A stretch of 42,074 bases of DNA, taken from NCBI GenBank assembly GCA_009926625.1, contig RFON01000023.1, forward strand, positions 1 to 42,074. The letters are read 5' to 3'. The notes under the pieces are model-generated. The model ran no database searches. It was not told where the DNA came from and saw only the letters and a program-made list of their open reading frames with translations. This document shows, piece by piece, positions 16,965 to 26,120 of this stretch (position 1 is its first letter; every line of letters begins with the position of its first letter). Source of the DNA: Planctomycetota bacterium. Lineage in GTDB: Bacteria > Planctomycetota > Phycisphaerae > Phycisphaerales > SM1A02. The position numbers were made by a program, and so were the translations under genes.

Positions 16965-17839
16965 CCCAACGCCGGCACAGAGATAGCGCTGTGCAGCGCA
17001 AGAACGGCTTCACCTTGGTGGAGTTGCTTGTCGTCATCGGAATCATCGTGGTGCTCATCGGCATCCTTGTTCCTGGTGTCGGCATGGTTCGGCGTTCGGG
17101 GTTCGCCGCGAAGAGCCAGTCCAACCTGCGCCAGTGGGGAACGGGCACGGTGATGTGGGCAAACGCCAACAAGGAGTGCCTTCCCTGGGAAGGGTTGAAG
17201 GATGCCAACTCGATGCCGGTGAACCTGACGCAGCGCGCCTACTGGGCGAACGCGATCCCGCCAATGGTGGATCAACCGCCCTATTCACAGATCAACGAAG
17301 ATGCATATGTCGCGCAGCAGAATGTCCCCTTTGGTGGCGAGGGCGAGTCCATCTTCGTGGACCCGGGCGCGCAGCCTGAATCCGCATCGCCGTGGGGATA
17401 TGGAGCGCCCGGACCCGATCAGGTTCAGCGGCAGTTCTATTTCAACTATGTGCCGAACAGCCAGATGAACAACACGCTGCTCGCGAACTCGGGCGACCCG
17501 CAGTTCTCGCCGAATCGATTGATGCGCATGGTTCAGATTCCTCGTTCCGATGCCACGGTCATGATGGTCGAGATGCGCGCGAACCCGAAGGAGTTGCCGA
17601 CCACCGACGAGCACTTCGGACGCGACTTGAAGCGGCACCGATCGGATTGGAAGCGCTTCGCGGCGCGGCATTTCGATGGTGGTCACATCGCGTTCGTGGA
17701 TGGTCATGTCGGGTGGGTTCTCAACAGCGAGGCAACCACCAACTCGGTGGGGAGCCGCGATCCCAGCACGCCGCAAGGCGACTGGAATACGAGGAAACTC
17801 GTGTGGGATCCGCTCGGTCCCGCGCTCGACGAGAACTGA
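16961..17839 (+). CDS. Prepilin-like protein with N-terminal methylation motif and H-X9-DG segment
   Basis: About 292 residues. A type IV pilin/pseudopilin leader GFTLVELLVVIGIIVVLIGI follows a basic N-terminus, with cleavage expected after the Gly before FTLVE. The C-terminal part has HFDGGHIAFVDG, the H-X9-DG pattern typical of the very large prepilin-like families of planctomycetes and related phyla. Members are probably assembled or exported by a type II secretion/pilus-like machine; their function is unknown. The GTG at 16961 overlaps the previous stop (GTGA); GTG 16991 and TTG 16952 are alternative starts. The coupling links it to the duplicated lamin-tail-like protein. Confidence 0.85.
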   Translation: MTQRRHRDSAVQRKNGFTLVELLVVIGIIVVLIGILVPGVGMVRRSGFAAKSQSNLRQWGTGTVMWANANKECLPWEGLKDANSMPVNLTQRAYWANAIPPMVDQPPYSQINEDAYVAQQNVPFGGEGESIFVDPGAQPESASPWGYGAPGPDQVQRQFYFNYVPNSQMNNTLLANSGDPQFSPNRLMRMVQIPRSDATVMMVEMRANPKELPTTDEHFGRDLKRHRSDWKRFAARHFDGGHIAFVDGHVGWVLNSEATTNSVGSRDPSTPQGDWNTRKLVWDPLGPALDEN

Positions 17840-17912
17840 CGACCTCGGCTCCGTCGCTCTTGCTGCGCTCTAGACTCCGTGGTCACGCTTTGGCTCCACT
17901 GAGGAACGCACC

Positions 17913-19313
17913 ATGACGACGAATTCGACCACGACTCGCTGCGAATCCGATGCGATGGGTTCAATCGATGTGCCCGCTGATCGCTACTGGGGAGCCCAGA
18001 CGGAGCGCAGCCTGCATCACTTCCCCTTTGGCGAAAGGATGCCGCAGCAAGCGGTGATTGCCATGGCGATGCTCAAGCGCGCATGCGCGGTGGCGAACCA
18101 CTCGTTCGGCAAGCTGTCGGCAGAGAAGCGCGACCTCATCCTGGCTGCGGCCGACGAAGTGATCGCAGGGAAGTGGGACGCCCATTTCCCGCTCAAGGTT
18201 TGGCAGACAGGGTCGGGCACCCAGACCAACATGAATGTGAACGAGGTCATCTCCAATCGCGCGATCGAGATGGCCGGCGGCGTGCTCGGGAGCAAGAAGC
18301 CGATTCATCCGAACGATGACGTGAACATGAGCCAGTCGTCGAACGACACATTTCCGACGGCACTTCACATCGCTTGTTCGCTGGAGGTCGAGCGCAATCT
18401 CCTGCCAGCGGTCGGTCGACTGCGCGATGTGCTCGAGGCAAAGTCGCAGGAGTTCGCGCACATCGTGAAGATCGGGCGCACACATCTGCAAGACGCCGTG
18501 CCCCTCACCGTGGGGCAGGCCTTCAGCGGATGGGTGGCGCAAATCGATACCGCATCGACCGCGATCCGCGCCACGCTTCCGCTGATCCAGCAACTCGCGA
18601 TCGGCGGCACGGCTGTTGGTACGGGACTCAATGCGCCCGTGGGATTCGGCGAGTGCGTGAGCGCAGAGCTGGCAGGGCGCACCGGCATCCCGTTCACGAG
18701 TGCACCGAACAAGTTCCAGGCGCTCGCGGGGCATGAGAACATCGCGGCAGTGCATGGGTGCGTCGCATCACTCGCCGCGGCGCTGATGAAGATCGCCAAC
18801 GATGTCCGATGGCTTTCAAGCGGTCCGCGCTGCGGCATCGGCGAATTGGTCATCCCGGAAAACGAGCCTGGCAGCAGCATCATGCCTGGCAAGGTGAACC
18901 CGACCCAGTCCGAGAGCATGACCATGGTGTGCGTGCAGGTGATGGCGCACAATCAGGCGATCCTGACCGCGGCAAGCCAAGGCAACTTTGAATTGAATGT
19001 CTTCAAGCCCGTGATCGCACTCGACTTCATTCGCTCGTGCGAGTTGTTGACTGGGACCTGTGATGCCTTCCGTGAATTCTGTGCGGTGGGGATCGCCGTG
19101 GACGCGCGGCGCGTCGCCGACCTGCTGCACAAGTCGCTGATGCTGGTCACTGCGCTCGCCCCTCACATCGGCTACGACAAGGCAAGTTCCATCGCCAAGC
19201 ATGCGCACCACGAGGGACTGACGCTGAAGGAGTCCGCGCTCGCCCTCGGGCACGTGGATGGACCAACCTACGACCGAGTGGTGCAGGCAGATCAGATGGT
19301 GCGGCCAGGCTGA
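17913..19313 (+). CDS. fumC: Class II fumarate hydratase
   Basis: Iron-independent fumarase of the TCA cycle, interconverting fumarate and L-malate in the cytoplasm; 466 residues, normal length. Seen: [43 protein letters not shown], catalytic-site H191 in GRTHLQDA, and the superfamily signature [11 protein letters not shown] at 320-330 containing the catalytic serine loop. GAGGA eight bases before the ATG supports the start. It is convergent with the flippase gene, with only 8 bases between stops. Confidence 0.97.
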   Translation: MTTNSTTTRCESDAMGSIDVPADRYWGAQTERSLHHFPFGERMPQQAVIAMAMLKRACAVANHSFGKLSAEKRDLILAAADEVIAGKWDAHFPLKVWQTGSGTQTNMNVNEVISNRAIEMAGGVLGSKKPIHPNDDVNMSQSSNDTFPTALHIACSLEVERNLLPAVGRLRDVLEAKSQEFAHIVKIGRTHLQDAVPLTVGQAFSGWVAQIDTASTAIRATLPLIQQLAIGGTAVGTGLNAPVGFGECVSAELAGRTGIPFTSAPNKFQALAGHENIAAVHGCVASLAAALMKIANDVRWLSSGPRCGIGELVIPENEPGSSIMPGKVNPTQSESMTMVCVQVMAHNQAILTAASQGNFELNVFKPVIALDFIRSCELLTGTCDAFREFCAVGIAVDARRVADLLHKSLMLVTALAPHIGYDKASSIAKHAHHEGLTLKESALALGHVDGPTYDRVVQADQMVRPG

Positions 19314-19321
19314 AGACGCCG

Positions 19322-20893
19322 TCACCGCGCGGCGGTGGGACTCGGCTCGATGTCCGCTTGGGAGATTCGCAGCGCGCGCATCAGCGGACTTCGAATGCCA
19401 ACGGGCGCAATGCGAAGCAGGATGCACAGCTTGTCGAAGTACGAGAAGCGAAGCAAGACCAACGAAACGCATGCATACAACGCCGCACTGAGCAGGAGTT
19501 CGACGGCGTGCAAGGGCCTGCCGGTGAAGCCCCACAATGCGACCCGCGGCATGATGCTCGTCACGAGCCCATGAACGCCGACCGCGGCCAGTACGGAATA
19601 GAACGGGGTGAGATAGAGCTCGTAGTCGATGAGAACGCGGGCGATTCCGGCATCGTTCAGGGACCTGCGAAGCGCGAACAGGCACACAATCGAACTGAGG
19701 AGCCCGATGCTCATGACGAGGACGACGGCAGCAGTTTCTGGCGGAAAGCCTGCGGTCAGGATGAGTGCGACGCCGATGCCGCTCCCCACGACCCGTGATC
19801 CGACCCGCACAGACATCAGTCGCAGCACCTCGCGCCACCTTCGCAGGCCAATGAGCGGTCCTTCAAGGATCGTGAGCACCGTCGGGTAGAGCAGCAGCGC
19901 GCACGACAGTGCGACGGGCCAAACCGTGGCCTCCCACTTGCTTCCCCAAAGGAGGCGGGAGGCGCTTGGGTAGCAGGTTGGTACGGCCATCACCAGAAGC
20001 GGCATGAACACGATCCCCGACAGGAATGCCGAACTGATGGACTCCGATGACGCCCTTGGATCTGAGCGCGTTTGGGCTGTATGGGGCGCCAGCACGGATT
20101 GGATCGTTCCAGCGAGGAGCCGAAAGGGCTGAGCCGTCAGTTGCGTGGCGAAGTAATACACGCCGAGTGAGGAGACTGGCACGAACCAACTTGCCACGAA
20201 CGTGTCACCCTGTTCCGCGAGACTCGTGACGACCGCGATCGAAAGCGGGAGCGGCAACATGGATGCCATGGTGCCGATCCACTGGGGTGGCGCGGAGAAG
20301 TCACTTCGGCGCAGCCGCGCCATCACCAAGAGCGGCAGTACCTTCAGCAGTTCGCCCATCAGTTGCGCAATGGCGAATGTCAGAGCACCCCAGCCGTTTC
20401 GCGCACACCAAAGCGCGACCACGAGCTTGCCGACCGATGCAACTGTCTCGATCCAGGCGACCGAGGCAAATCGCAGTTCCGAGAGCATCTTGCCTCTCGG
20501 GAACGATCCCACCATCGCAATGAGGTTCGAGAGACTCAGGGTGAGCAGAATCCATCCGAGCAGCTCTTGCTTGTAGATCAGGCGAACTGGTAGCGCGGCA
20601 CCGAGCGTGAGCAGGCAACCGAAGACCGAGAACACGATGGAGACTCGCAGGAGGCTGCCGCCAAGGTCCTTGAACTCGTTCGGCTGCATCGATTGGAGGA
20701 ACACGCCCGTCCCACCGCCGCGCATGATGAAGGTCACGGCTGCTATCGACAGTCCGATTGCGTACACGCCGAAGTCGTCAGGGGTCAAGTAGAGAGCCGT
20801 GATGATCTGCGTAAGCAGACCACTCAATCGCACCACCACCGAGGCGGCGGAGGCGGCAAGAATGTTGAAAATGCGATTGTGTCGATGGGGCAT
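19322..20893 (-). CDS. Polysaccharide flippase (MOP/Wzx-like, oligosaccharide repeat exporter)
   Basis: 523 residues, almost entirely hydrophobic helices (about 12-14 transmembrane segments). It starts with the family-typical amphipathic N-terminus NILAASAASVVVRLSGLLTQIITALYL and the following LTPDDFGVYAIGLS motif. It would move lipid-linked oligosaccharides across the cytoplasmic membrane. Start ATG 20893 is preceded by AGGGA at a good distance and begins exactly at the family start; the open frame continues upstream but is not family-like. It stands alone here, 8.3 kb from the glycan cluster. Base composition looks less G/C-rich than neighbouring housekeeping genes. Confidence 0.88.
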   Translation of the reverse strand: MPHRHNRIFNILAASAASVVVRLSGLLTQIITALYLTPDDFGVYAIGLSIAAVTFIMRGGGTGVFLQSMQPNEFKDLGGSLLRVSIVFSVFGCLLTLGAALPVRLIYKQELLGWILLTLSLSNLIAMVGSFPRGKMLSELRFASVAWIETVASVGKLVVALWCARNGWGALTFAIAQLMGELLKVLPLLVMARLRRSDFSAPPQWIGTMASMLPLPLSIAVVTSLAEQGDTFVASWFVPVSSLGVYYFATQLTAQPFRLLAGTIQSVLAPHTAQTRSDPRASSESISSAFLSGIVFMPLLVMAVPTCYPSASRLLWGSKWEATVWPVALSCALLLYPTVLTILEGPLIGLRRWREVLRLMSVRVGSRVVGSGIGVALILTAGFPPETAAVVLVMSIGLLSSIVCLFALRRSLNDAGIARVLIDYELYLTPFYSVLAAVGVHGLVTSIMPRVALWGFTGRPLHAVELLLSAALYACVSLVLLRFSYFDKLCILLRIAPVGIRSPLMRALRISQADIEPSPTAAR

Positions 20894-20988
20894 GGTCGCT
20901 TCCCTGCTGCGGAAGCTCCCCAACGGAAGCAAAAAGAATACTTCAATGCCACTTGCCTGCGGGTGTTCCCGAGGCAACAATTGTGTGA
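20894..20988. promoter_or_regulatory. Divergent spacer between flippase and hydrolase genes
   Basis: 95 bases between two outward-facing genes, A-rich around 20930-20945 (AAAAAGAATA). It probably holds both promoters; no clear box pair recognised. Confidence 0.25.
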
Positions 20989-22038
20989 GTGCGGACTGCT
21001 TTGTGGAGATTGCTCCTCTGTTCGGCTCTCGCCGCTGTCCTCGCGACAATGGTGCGCGCGGACGACCTTTCGCTTGCAGGACCGAAGACCCCTTCACGCC
21101 GGGATGTGACGGTCGTTCGTTCGGATGGCTCCTCGTTCGTGGCCACCGTGCACTATCCCGCCACATCGACAGCGGTGAATGCGCCAGTCGATGCAAGCGG
21201 CGGTCCGCTGCCGATGCTTGCGTTCGGTCATGGCTTTGTGACTCCCGTGAACCTGTATCTGTCGACGGGTGCGCATCTCGCATCGCATGGGATCATCGTG
21301 ATCTTCCCGCAGTCGCAGGGTGGGTTGCTGCCGAGCCACTCCGCGTTCGCGGCGGATCTGGCGTCGTCGATGGACTGGCTTGCTGCGCAGTCAACGGTGG
21401 CCGGATCGCCCTGGCACGGCGCGATCGATGGCGAGCGCCGAGCCGTTGCGGGGCATTCGATGGGGGGCGGATGCGCGCTCTTGGCGGCAAAATCCGACGA
21501 GCGCATTCGCGCCGTGATCGGGCTGGCGGCTGCGAACACGAACCCGTCGTCGATCACGGCTGCGTTGGATGTGCGGTGTGCAGCGCGCTTGATCGTCGGC
21601 AGTCAAGACACGATCGTCCCTCCATCATCGACGAGCGCCATGTACCCGAATCTCGCGGGGCCAGCGCAGTCGATCTCCATCACGGGTGGGTTCCACTGCG
21701 GCTTCATCGACAGTGCGATCGTCTTCTGCGACGCTGGGTCGATCACGCGCGCCCAGCAGTTGGCGATCACGCGGCGTGAGATGACCGAGTTCCTGTTGTT
21801 GTACCTCGTGGGCGATCGCGCGCGTTGCGGCGAGGTGTGGAGCGATCCGCCTTCGGGCGACGGCGTTGTGCAGCAGTCGCGCCGCACGCCCGATCTCGAT
21901 GGGAACGGTCGCGTGGACGGCGCAGACCTCACGCTGCTGTTGTCGGCGTTCGGGAGTGATGGCTGCGTGGATCTGAACGGCGATGACGCCGTGGATGGAG
22001 CGGATCTCGCCCAGTTGCTCGCGGCTTGGTCTGCCTGA
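20989..22038 (+). CDS. Secreted alpha/beta hydrolase, cutinase/PETase-like, with dockerin-like tail
   Basis: 349 residues with a signal peptide ending near LATMVRA. The alpha/beta-hydrolase fold is shown by MLAFGHGF (oxyanion region), HLASHGIIVIFP, nucleophile S157 in GHSMGGG, D207 in VGSQDTIVPP and H236 in GGFHCGF. The order and spacing are close to polyester hydrolases such as IsPETase (S160, D206, H237), and the flanking ASHG and SMGG motifs also match that group; chlorophyllase-like or dienelactone-hydrolase-like annotation is an alternative. Two EF-hand-like loops (DLDGNGRVDGADL and DLNGDDAVDGADL) close the protein. The start is GTG 20989, chosen because the signal peptide begins there. 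Likely an extracellular esterase; substrate unproven. Confidence 0.82.
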   Translation: MRTALWRLLLCSALAAVLATMVRADDLSLAGPKTPSRRDVTVVRSDGSSFVATVHYPATSTAVNAPVDASGGPLPMLAFGHGFVTPVNLYLSTGAHLASHGIIVIFPQSQGGLLPSHSAFAADLASSMDWLAAQSTVAGSPWHGAIDGERRAVAGHSMGGGCALLAAKSDERIRAVIGLAAANTNPSSITAALDVRCAARLIVGSQDTIVPPSSTSAMYPNLAGPAQSISITGGFHCGFIDSAIVFCDAGSITRAQQLAITRREMTEFLLLYLVGDRARCGEVWSDPPSGDGVVQQSRRTPDLDGNGRVDGADLTLLLSAFGSDGCVDLNGDDAVDGADLAQLLAAWSA

Positions 22039-22138
22039 GGGTTCGACGCGCGTCTGCTACCTTTGGGGGTCCGCTCTGCGCGGCGAGGAGCACTGCAACT
22101 CCGCGCGCGCTGCGAATCGTGAGGAGACAACCACTTCC

Positions 22139-24445
22139 ATGGCGCTTCCCCAACTGACCGACGAGCAGATTCGCGACTTGTCCCGCGAGGAGAAGGATCG
22201 CTGGTGGCTGAAGAATGTGTTCCGCGGCGACATGCCGCAGTTGACCTTGCGGTCGGGCATCACGGGGTTCCTGCTTGGCGGAGTGCTCAGCGCGACCAAC
22301 TTGTATGTCGGAGCCAAGACGGGCTGGACACTCGGGGTCGGTGTGACGAGTGTGATCCTGAGCTTCGTGATCTTCCGCGCCATGGCGCGCTCTGGGTTCC
22401 TCAAGGACCTGACCATCCTGGAGAACAACGCGGTGCAGTCGATCGCGACGGCCGCGGGCTACATGACGGGCCCGCTGATCAGTGGACTGATGGCGTACAT
22501 GTTCATCGAGAATCGGGCGTTGCCATGGTTCCAGATCATGGTGTGGAACATTCTCGCGAGCATCCTTGGCGTGCTCGTGGCGTTCCCGATGAAACGGCGC
22601 TTCATCAACGACGAGCAGCAGCCCTTTCCGGAGGGGCGCGCCGCGGGCGTCGTGATGGATTCGCTCTATCCGATGGCGCCGCGCGGCGGCACCGACCACA
22701 TGGTGAACAACCTTCCGGTCGAACGCGCCAGCGAGGCTGGTGACGATGAGGGTGCGCGCGCAGGCATCTTCAAGGCGAAGGCGCTCGCTGCAGCGGCAGC
22801 AATCGGGGCGATCGTGCAGATGCTGGTCACGGTGGGGTGGATGTCGCTCCTGCAGATCAAGGTGCTCGGCACATCAAAGAGCCAAGAGACGATTTGGCAT
22901 CTCACCGAGCGGCTCGACAAGTGGTACTACGACTACGCGTTGAAGGCGCAGGCGTGGGTGCCTCGTGTGCAGGGCGTGACCGTGGAGCAGCTCGGCGTGA
23001 CCGTCGGGATCGAACTCGCCATGTTCGGTGCGGGCGGGCTGATGGGACTTCGCCTCACCAACAGCCTGATGATCGGCATGGCGCTCAACTACCTGCTGAT
23101 CGCGCCCCTGATGATCGCGAGCGGCGAGATCCTGCCGAAGAATTATGCGGCGATCGTTCAGTCCGACGGAACATTTGACCTCTCCAACGCGATCTTCGGG
23201 CAGCGGCACATCATGAACGCCTGGAGCCTGTGGTGGGGCGTTTCGATGATGGTGACCGCGAGCCTCGCTGGATTGCTTGCCAAGCCCAAGGTGATCGTGA
23301 GTGCGTTTACGGGATTGTTCCGTCGCGGCGGCAGCAACGACGATTGCCTGCGGCACATCGAGTTCCCCATGTGGATCACGCTCGTGGGCGTGCCGATCAT
23401 GGTGGCAGTGACGGTGCTGATGAACTGGCTGTGGTTCGGAGTGAACCCATGGCTCGGGCTGCTGTCGATTCCGCTCATCGTGCTGCTGACCTTGATTGCC
23501 GCGAACGCCACCGCGCTGACGAGCATCACACCGACGGGCGCGCTGTCGAAGATCACGCAGTTCACCTTTGGTGCGGCCAACCCAGCGCATGCGGGCACCA
23601 ACCTGATCACTGCCGGCATGACCACGGAAGTGGCGAGCAACGCAAGCAACCTGCTGATGGACATCAAGCCTGGCTACATGCTTGGCGCAAAGCCGCGGCA
23701 GCAGGCATGGGGACATGTGATCGGCATCTTCGCGGGTGCGATCGCGAGCACGCCGCTGTTCTTCGTGCTGTTCTTGAGCGACTGGACCCCCGAGACAGGA
23801 CAGACGCTCCGCGATGCAGCCACGCAGAAGTACGACATGATCGGTGCCGTGCAGTGGGCGGCGATTGCCGAGGTGATTCGCGGCATGGGCTCGAGCAGCG
23901 GCGAGACGATCCAGGTGGTTGACGGCATCCGAAAGTATTGGGGCGTCCTGCCGGTGAGTGCAGCGATCGCCATGGGTTTCGGTGCCCTTGCCGCGGTGGT
24001 GTTCGAGGTGTTGAAGGTCGTGACGCGCGGCAAGTTCCCGCTCAGTGCGGTCGGCATCGGTCTTGGTGTCGTGCTCGGGCCGGAATCAACGATCATGATG
24101 TGGGTCGGAGCGCTGGTGTTCTCGTTCTTGGAGGCGATCAACCGAAGTCGGATCGGATCGTTTGGTCATCGACTGTGGGTCGATGGACGCGAGGCGGTGT
24201 GCGCTGGAGTGATCGCGGGTTGGGCACTCTTCGGCGTGGGCGATGGTGTCATCCTCGCCTTCGTGGAAGTACCCAAGACCGAAGCCGAGGTCGCGCAAAT
24301 GGAGAAGCAGGCGCTCGAAGAAGCGAAGGCGGCGGAAGCCGCCGTGCGTGGACAGCCAGCGACGGTTCCTGCTGCGCCGCCCGCACCCGCGCCCGCGACG
24401 CCCCCCGCACCTGCACCCGCACCCACGCCGGCACCCAAGCCGTGA
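22139..24445 (+). CDS. OPT family oligopeptide transporter
   Basis: 768-residue inner-membrane transporter, predicted to import small peptides or metal-peptide complexes with protons. Many transmembrane helices are visible. Family motifs include LTLRSGITGFLLGGVLSATN with NLYVGAKTGW, ENNAVQSIATAAGYMTGPL, LPFPEG-like PFPEGRAAGVVMDSLYP, and GAANPAHAGTNLITAGMTTE. The C-terminus carries a charged helix followed by a Pro/Ala-rich tail of about 28 residues that is not part of the family core. ATG 22139 is preceded by GAGGAGA at a rather long distance of about twelve bases. Zwf follows 130 bases downstream. Confidence 0.92.
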   Translation: MALPQLTDEQIRDLSREEKDRWWLKNVFRGDMPQLTLRSGITGFLLGGVLSATNLYVGAKTGWTLGVGVTSVILSFVIFRAMARSGFLKDLTILENNAVQSIATAAGYMTGPLISGLMAYMFIENRALPWFQIMVWNILASILGVLVAFPMKRRFINDEQQPFPEGRAAGVVMDSLYPMAPRGGTDHMVNNLPVERASEAGDDEGARAGIFKAKALAAAAAIGAIVQMLVTVGWMSLLQIKVLGTSKSQETIWHLTERLDKWYYDYALKAQAWVPRVQGVTVEQLGVTVGIELAMFGAGGLMGLRLTNSLMIGMALNYLLIAPLMIASGEILPKNYAAIVQSDGTFDLSNAIFGQRHIMNAWSLWWGVSMMVTASLAGLLAKPKVIVSAFTGLFRRGGSNDDCLRHIEFPMWITLVGVPIMVAVTVLMNWLWFGVNPWLGLLSIPLIVLLTLIAANATALTSITPTGALSKITQFTFGAANPAHAGTNLITAGMTTEVASNASNLLMDIKPGYMLGAKPRQQAWGHVIGIFAGAIASTPLFFVLFLSDWTPETGQTLRDAATQKYDMIGAVQWAAIAEVIRGMGSSSGETIQVVDGIRKYWGVLPVSAAIAMGFGALAAVVFEVLKVVTRGKFPLSAVGIGLGVVLGPESTIMMWVGALVFSFLEAINRSRIGSFGHRLWVDGREAVCAGVIAGWALFGVGDGVILAFVEVPKTEAEVAQMEKQALEEAKAAEAAVRGQPATVPAAPPAPAPATPPAPAPAPTPAPKP
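24370..24440 (+). repeat. Low-complexity Pro/Ala-coding repeat at the end of the OPT gene
   Basis: Degenerate CCC-GCA/GCG units encode a run of alternating Pro and Ala at the transporter C-terminus. It is a flexible tail that may vary in length between strains. Confidence 0.7.
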
Positions 24446-24575
24446 TCGGGGTCCCCAACCGTCGCACGAACTTCACCACTTCCGTTGAGCAGCACGGAGC
24501 CGTTGGTGGCGCATCGCCGCGCGACGCGTTCCTGCTTGATGACGGGTCGCCGATCGTCAGGAGAGGATGTGTCGC

Positions 24576-26090
24576 ATGATCCGAAAGGCTGATCCGTGTG
24601 TGCTCGTGATCTTTGGCGCATCGGGCGACTTGACCGCGCGCAAATTGATCCCTGCGCTGTATGAGATGCACACCCTCGGAAACTTGCCCGAGGCATTCCG
24701 TGTGCTCGGCGTTTCGCGCCGCGCCAAGAGCGATGCCCAGTGGCGGGACGAATTGGCGGCATCGGTTCAGGAGCACGCCACGCGCTGGGATGCCGTGCGC
24801 TGGCGGGACTTCTCGCAGTGCATTGAGTACTTCGCCGGCGATGCCGCGCAAGGGGAGATGTACCCAGCGCTCGCCGAACGCATGGCCACAATGGATTCGT
24901 CTGCGGGTACGCGCGGCAACAGGCTCTTCTACCTTTCGGTTGCGCCGGAACTCTACGAGTCGATCGTGCAGCGCATCGATGAGGCGGAGCTCGTGACCGA
25001 GGGACGGCGTTGGTGCTCGATCGATGCGCGGACGCGCTCGTGGCAGCGCATCGTCGTCGAGAAGCCGTTCGGTCATGATGAGGAAAGCGCGGCGAGCCTG
25101 AACCGCGCACTCGGTCGTGTGTTCGAGGAGGAGGACATTTATCGCATCGATCACTACCTCGGCAAGGAGGTGGTGCAGGCGATGTTGGTGCTGCGTTTCG
25201 CAAACACGATGTTCGAGCCGGTGTGGAACCATCGGTACATCGATCATGTGCAAGTCACTGCGGCCGAGATGGTCGGCGTCGGGAATCGAACGGCGTTCTA
25301 CGACCAGACGGGCGCGATCCGCGACATGATCCAGTCGCATCTGCTGCAGATTTTCGCCTTCGCGGCGATGGAGCCACCAACGAGCATCACCGCGGAGGAG
25401 ATTCGTGCCGAGAAGATCAAGGTGGTGCGCGCGCTTCGCCCCACGACCGATGCGGAGGTGCAGTCGCATGGGGCGCTTGGGCAGTACGCGGGGTCAACCG
25501 CGGAGGGTGCTTATGCGGAGTTGCCCGGCGTCGGCAGTGGAAGCAAGACCGAGACATTCGCCGCGCTCAAGTTGCATGTCGACAATTGGCGCTGGGCAGG
25601 GACGCCGTTCTACCTCCGCACAGGAAAGCGAATGGCCGCGAAGCGCACTGAAGTGGTTGTGCAGTTCAAGCGCCCTGCGGCAGACCTCTTTCGCGAGATC
25701 CCGCATGCGGCGGGCGGCGTGCGTGGGAATCGACTCGTGATCGAGATCGCACCGATGCAGCGCACGGTGCTTCGATTCGAGACCAAGGTGCCCGGCACGC
25801 CGCTGCGGATGGATGGAGTGGAGATGCAGGCGGATCTGGAAAAGCAATTCGGTGTTGCTGCGGTCGAGGCGTATGGACCGCTGCTCGTCGATGCGATGCG
25901 TGGCGATCAGTCGCTCTACAAGCACCGCCTCGAAGTGGAGAGCGGATGGGCAGCCGTGATGCCGTTCTTGGATCAGCGATCGGCTGGTTTACGGTGTGGG
26001 ATTGCAAGCAACTATGCGCAAGGGTCGTGGGGGCCTGCTGCTGCGGATGATCTGATGAGGCGCGATGGTCGCGCGTGGCACGATGGATGA
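24576..26090 (+). CDS. zwf: Glucose-6-phosphate 1-dehydrogenase
   Basis: First enzyme of the oxidative pentose phosphate pathway; oxidises glucose 6-phosphate to 6-phosphogluconolactone with NADP (or NAD). 504 residues. Seen: nucleotide-binding FGASGDLTARKL, EKPFGHD, the substrate-site signature RIDHYLGKE at 191-198 (D192, H193, K197), the catalytic-His region IRDMIQSHLLQ, and FYLRTGKRM. Start: ATG 24576 has AGGAGAGG (24559-24566) at a proper distance, whereas ATG 24567 directly abuts that site and is less likely. Confidence 0.96.
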   Translation: MIRKADPCVLVIFGASGDLTARKLIPALYEMHTLGNLPEAFRVLGVSRRAKSDAQWRDELAASVQEHATRWDAVRWRDFSQCIEYFAGDAAQGEMYPALAERMATMDSSAGTRGNRLFYLSVAPELYESIVQRIDEAELVTEGRRWCSIDARTRSWQRIVVEKPFGHDEESAASLNRALGRVFEEEDIYRIDHYLGKEVVQAMLVLRFANTMFEPVWNHRYIDHVQVTAAEMVGVGNRTAFYDQTGAIRDMIQSHLLQIFAFAAMEPPTSITAEEIRAEKIKVVRALRPTTDAEVQSHGALGQYAGSTAEGAYAELPGVGSGSKTETFAALKLHVDNWRWAGTPFYLRTGKRMAAKRTEVVVQFKRPAADLFREIPHAAGGVRGNRLVIEIAPMQRTVLRFETKVPGTPLRMDGVEMQADLEKQFGVAAVEAYGPLLVDAMRGDQSLYKHRLEVESGWAAVMPFLDQRSAGLRCGIASNYAQGSWGPAAADDLMRRDGRAWHDG

Positions 26091-26120
26091 TCGGGGGAGC
26101 ATGGGCGGTACCTTGGTGCG

